This document shows positions 61,273 through 64,000 of a DNA stretch of 64,000 nucleotides, in pieces. The notes beneath the pieces are model-generated. The model was not told the DNA's origin. It saw only the letters and a list, made by a program, of their open reading frames with translations, and made no database searches. Source of the stretch: Planctomycetota bacterium (GTDB lineage Bacteria; Planctomycetota; UBA8742; UBA2392); NCBI GenBank assembly GCA_020425605.1, contig JAGQRH010000015.1, positions 1-64,000 on the forward strand. Reading direction: 5' to 3'. Every line of letters begins with the position of its first letter. Position 1 is the first letter of the stretch. The translations under genes were made by a program, and so were the position numbers.

Positions 61273-64000
61273 TACTTCAATCGGGCCTCAAGGTCCGAGA
61301 GTCTTGACCTGTAAAGATCAAGCGCGGCGAGATACTGCTTCTTTTCTTCCTCGCCCATGCGTTTGGCTTCGCCTTCCGTGATTCCGTCTTTCTCAACCGC
61401 GCGAAGCTGATCACCGGCGCGGGCTGCCCACTCCTTTGCCCCGCGGCGATCATCCATCTTGTCGAGCAGCAGTCCCGCAAGGTCGATCATCAACAGCACG
61501 CGCTGCCCGGTCAGCAGTCCGTCTATTCGCAGCGCACTCGAGTACACGTCGCGTGCGAGACCGAAGTACTCCGCCTGCTTGTCCGGCTGCGCCTTGGCCA
61601 GATCCAGCAGGATGTCTGCCTTCAGCTGATAGGTGCGCATCTGCGCCCCCTGCAGCTCAAGTGCGTGATCTACGTAGTCCAGTGCCTCCGAATACTTGCC
61701 GTCCTCTTTCAGACGCCGCGCGCCGGCCAGGTAGCCGACTGCAAGCGCGGACATGTTGTTCAACTCGGCACGGGCCTGCTTGCGCAGCTCGGTGTAACGC
61801 TGGTACTCGGGCGTGTTCTCATCCATCGTGATCTGCGCGGCGTCGATCACGGCAACAGCCTGCGTGAATGCATTGCGAGCGCGGACGATCCGATCCTCCT
61901 CGAACTTCAGGCCCTCGTCCGCCCAGTACAGTTGCGCGCCCTTGATCAGCGCCACCGGGTCGGTCGACGCGCGCACGAAGTCGCGGGCCGCCTTGACGGC
62001 GAACGCATCACGCTCGTCCGTATCCTTCTGCTCTTTGGCCATGGCGAGATGGATCTCGCCCCGTACGGCATACAGCGCGGGTGTAGGCGACCGAAACGCT
62101 TCATCCAGCCGTTTCATCGCGTCACTCAGCCGCCCCTGCCGCACGAGGTCTTCGGCTTCTTCCTTCGCGATGCGCCGCTCCAGCTCGATGATCTGCTGGG
62201 TCAGGTCCCCGACGTTCGCGGCCGGATCGGCCTTTAGCTTCTGCGCGCGGATCTCCTCCAGTTCGCGCTTGCGCTCACCCGCGTTGCGGACGAACCAAGC
62301 GCGCTTTTCACGAACCTCGGCGATCTCGTTCGCGAAGTCCAGCGGCGCAAGTGCGTAGGCCTCCAGCGCGACGGTGTAGTACTTCTCGGCGTCGCTGATC
62401 AGCAGGTACGCCAGCCGCTGGGCCGCGGTGCCTCGCATGCGGATCGGCAGGTTCAGCTTCTCCGGGTTCTCGGGCTCGTCAAGCAGAATGCCGGTGGTTT
62501 CAAGCGCGTCGAGGTACGCCTGCACGGCCTGGTCGCGCAGTTGCTTCGCCTCTTCCTTCTGGTCGCGGCGCAATTTTTCTTTGTAGCGCGACAGCAGGTC
62601 CTGACCGAAATCGAGCTGCAGCTGGCCGAGCGACAGGTACACGCCGTGCATCAGCTCGGGCCGGTCTTTGAGCGCGTCGATCAACTTGCGGAAGGCCTTC
62701 AGCGCTTCATCGAAGTTGCCCTGTTCCTTGTAGAATGACTTGAGCCAGTCCAGCGCCTCTACGTTTTCGGGATTCAGAACGCTGGCGGCGCGCATGAACT
62801 CGCTCGCTGCGAGCTTGCGTGCGCCCTCGGACAAGTCCATGAATTCGCCGTTTTCGTCGCGGAGCTTCATCTCATCCTTGGCGACCTTGTCCGCAATCCG
62901 GAACAACTTGCGCGACAGGATGTTTCGCGCGCGCTCGGACAGCGTGAGCATGTTCTTGAGCAGGTCATCCATCGCCGCGCGGCGCTCTTCTTCAGGCACT
63001 TCCGTCTTGGGCTTGCGGATCAACTCCTCTGCCAGTTCGAGATAAAATCCCGTCAGCTTTGCCGCGACTTCGCCATCCACCGGTCGCGCATTGAACGCTA
63101 TACGAAGCAATTCCTCGGCGTCGGCGCGCAATTGATCATCGAAGGTCCACCACATGCCCTGCGTGATCTGGATGCCGGAGCCCGCGATGATCGCGTGGCC
63201 CTCCTCATTGTCCGGGTCAGTCTCGATCGCTTCACGCAGAAGCGTGGTAACGACCCGCAACTCTTCGCGGAATCTCTTGCTGCCTTTGAGTGTGGTGATC
63301 AGGCCTTCCCACGTCGGGTCGCCATCATCCTTCTTGATGCTGACATACTCACTACGCCAGTCGCGCTTCAGGGCATAGGCGCGATCCACCGCCTGCTGCC
63401 TCAATCCGGCCGCCTTCAGCACCAGCGCGGGCTTGTAGTCCGGGTGGCGGTTCAGCTCTTCGCTGAGCATTCTTGTGGCTTCCGCCAGCGTCGGAACCAC
63501 TCCTTCGCCTTTCTGCTTGAGCAGATCAGCCTTCTCAAACAGGTACTGGGCGATCAAGTATCGCAGACCAAGATACTCGGGCGCCAAGACCAGCGCGCGG
63601 CGCAGGTACTTCTCGGCCGTCGGGTCAGCCTGACGGCCGCGGCTGAAGGCATCGGCGGCTTCAATCAGCGTGCCGGCCAGAGCCATATGCGGCGTCGCGC
63701 CATTGTCTCGCATCTCCACCAGACGGCCGTACAGGTTTCGTGACTCGTCGATCAGCGGCTGCAACTCGGGCGGGATGTCCTTGCCGCCGCCTTTGCCTGA
63801 CAGCGCCAGGCGCCGGTCGAACTCGGCCAGGTTCAGGCGCGCGCGGGCCTCGATCAGCAAGGCATCTTCGCTGCGCATACGCTCGTAGTCCGCGAGGTGG
63901 CTGCGGGCCTTGTTCAGCAGGTCTTCATCAACCGGATCGGCATCGAGCGCCATGCGGCTCAATTCGCTGCACAAGTTGAGGTGTGCGCCTGCATATCGAT
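61272..64000 (-). CDS. Large TPR-repeat protein, 5' end beyond the window
   Basis: At least 908 residues. The frame stays open to the right edge past an in-frame TTG at 63974 (upstream residues RYAGAHLNLCSELSRM continue the helical pattern), so the true start lies outside. The visible part is TPR-like throughout (AEKYLRRALVLAPEYLGLRYLIAQYLFEKADLL; ASEFMRAASVLNPENVEALDWLKSFYKEQGNFDEALKAFRKLID) with Glu/Lys-rich coiled segments. It ends ...YRSRLSDLEARLK. Export cannot be judged without the N-terminus. It resembles other giant helical-repeat proteins in the window in style only. Confidence 0.75.
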   Translation of the reverse strand, partial: RYAGAHLNLCSELSRMALDADPVDEDLLNKARSHLADYERMRSEDALLIEARARLNLAEFDRRLALSGKGGGKDIPPELQPLIDESRNLYGRLVEMRDNGATPHMALAGTLIEAADAFSRGRQADPTAEKYLRRALVLAPEYLGLRYLIAQYLFEKADLLKQKGEGVVPTLAEATRMLSEELNRHPDYKPALVLKAAGLRQQAVDRAYALKRDWRSEYVSIKKDDGDPTWEGLITTLKGSKRFREELRVVTTLLREAIETDPDNEEGHAIIAGSGIQITQGMWWTFDDQLRADAEELLRIAFNARPVDGEVAAKLTGFYLELAEELIRKPKTEVPEEERRAAMDDLLKNMLTLSERARNILSRKLFRIADKVAKDEMKLRDENGEFMDLSEGARKLAASEFMRAASVLNPENVEALDWLKSFYKEQGNFDEALKAFRKLIDALKDRPELMHGVYLSLGQLQLDFGQDLLSRYKEKLRRDQKEEAKQLRDQAVQAYLDALETTGILLDEPENPEKLNLPIRMRGTAAQRLAYLLISDAEKYYTVALEAYALAPLDFANEIAEVREKRAWFVRNAGERKRELEEIRAQKLKADPAANVGDLTQQIIELERRIAKEEAEDLVRQGRLSDAMKRLDEAFRSPTPALYAVRGEIHLAMAKEQKDTDERDAFAVKAARDFVRASTDPVALIKGAQLYWADEGLKFEEDRIVRARNAFTQAVAVIDAAQITMDENTPEYQRYTELRKQARAELNNMSALAVGYLAGARRLKEDGKYSEALDYVDHALELQGAQMRTYQLKADILLDLAKAQPDKQAEYFGLARDVYSSALRIDGLLTGQRVLLMIDLAGLLLDKMDDRRGAKEWAARAGDQLRAVEKDGITEGEAKRMGEEEKKQYLAALDLYRSRLSDLEARLK

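Overview
The window is GC-rich, densely coded chromosomal DNA from a Gram-negative (diderm) bacterium with a large regulatory and cell-surface repertoire. Three tandem OprO/P-type porins ending in Phe and numerous signal peptides and lipoboxes show an outer membrane. The GreA-type factor carries a roughly 600-residue N-terminal extension, as in Chlamydiae and relatives. Together with two single-span Hanks-type kinases, giant exported TPR/HEAT proteins and a TPR-sulfotransferase, this points to the Planctomycetota/PVC side of the tree. That assignment is an inference: no rRNA or other marker gene is present. Most genes have a GGAG/AGGA-type ribosome binding site, and the starts given here were usually chosen on that basis.

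Layout. (1) 1-950: a scarred edge with the end of a transposase, a lipoprotein gene, and a gene remnant that stops beside a short dispersed repeat. (2) 954-14260: a TPR-sulfotransferase, then a surface-protein island. The island has an exported amidase and a translationally coupled DigH/GHL10-like glycosidase, two choice-of-anchor-D-like proteins, an HTH-TPR regulator and a 1005-residue beta-helix protein. All five exported island proteins end in a Gly-rich linker, a Gly-Cys motif, a hydrophobic helix and a basic tail. (3) 14450-20635: mutS, an HTH plus pseudo-receiver regulator, dapB and a hypothetical gene. (4) 20656-29058 (minus strand): a secreted protein, a CNNM/CorC-type protein, an FHA-kinase and the GreA fusion. 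(5) 29166-31978: a two-component pair whose kinase has an ethylene-receptor-type sensor domain, and a divergent receiver/degenerate-GGDEF protein. (6) 31971-36198: gatC-gatA-coiled-coil protein, and signal peptidase I on the other strand. (7) 36341-40915: three porins. (8) 41658-50897: a probable four-gene operon of transmembrane Ser/Thr kinase, DUF2064 transferase, exported HEAT-like protein and exported TPR protein. (9) 51110-55201: a C26 glutamine amidotransferase, folC, xseB, a repeat lipoprotein, a HAD phosphatase and small membrane proteins. (10) 55335-64000: two paralogous exported Lys/Glu-rich proteins flanking a HEATH-motif lipoprotein, a GAF-GGDEF diguanylate cyclase, HU with a long possibly structured leader, and the C-terminal 900-odd residues of a TPR protein that runs off the right edge.

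The strongest candidates for something undescribed are the Cys-type C-terminal sorting signal shared by the surface island, the kinase operon at 41658-50897, the ethylene-receptor-like two-component system, and the lipoprotein built of 20-residue repeats at 53873. No tRNA, rRNA, CRISPR array or prophage structural gene was found.
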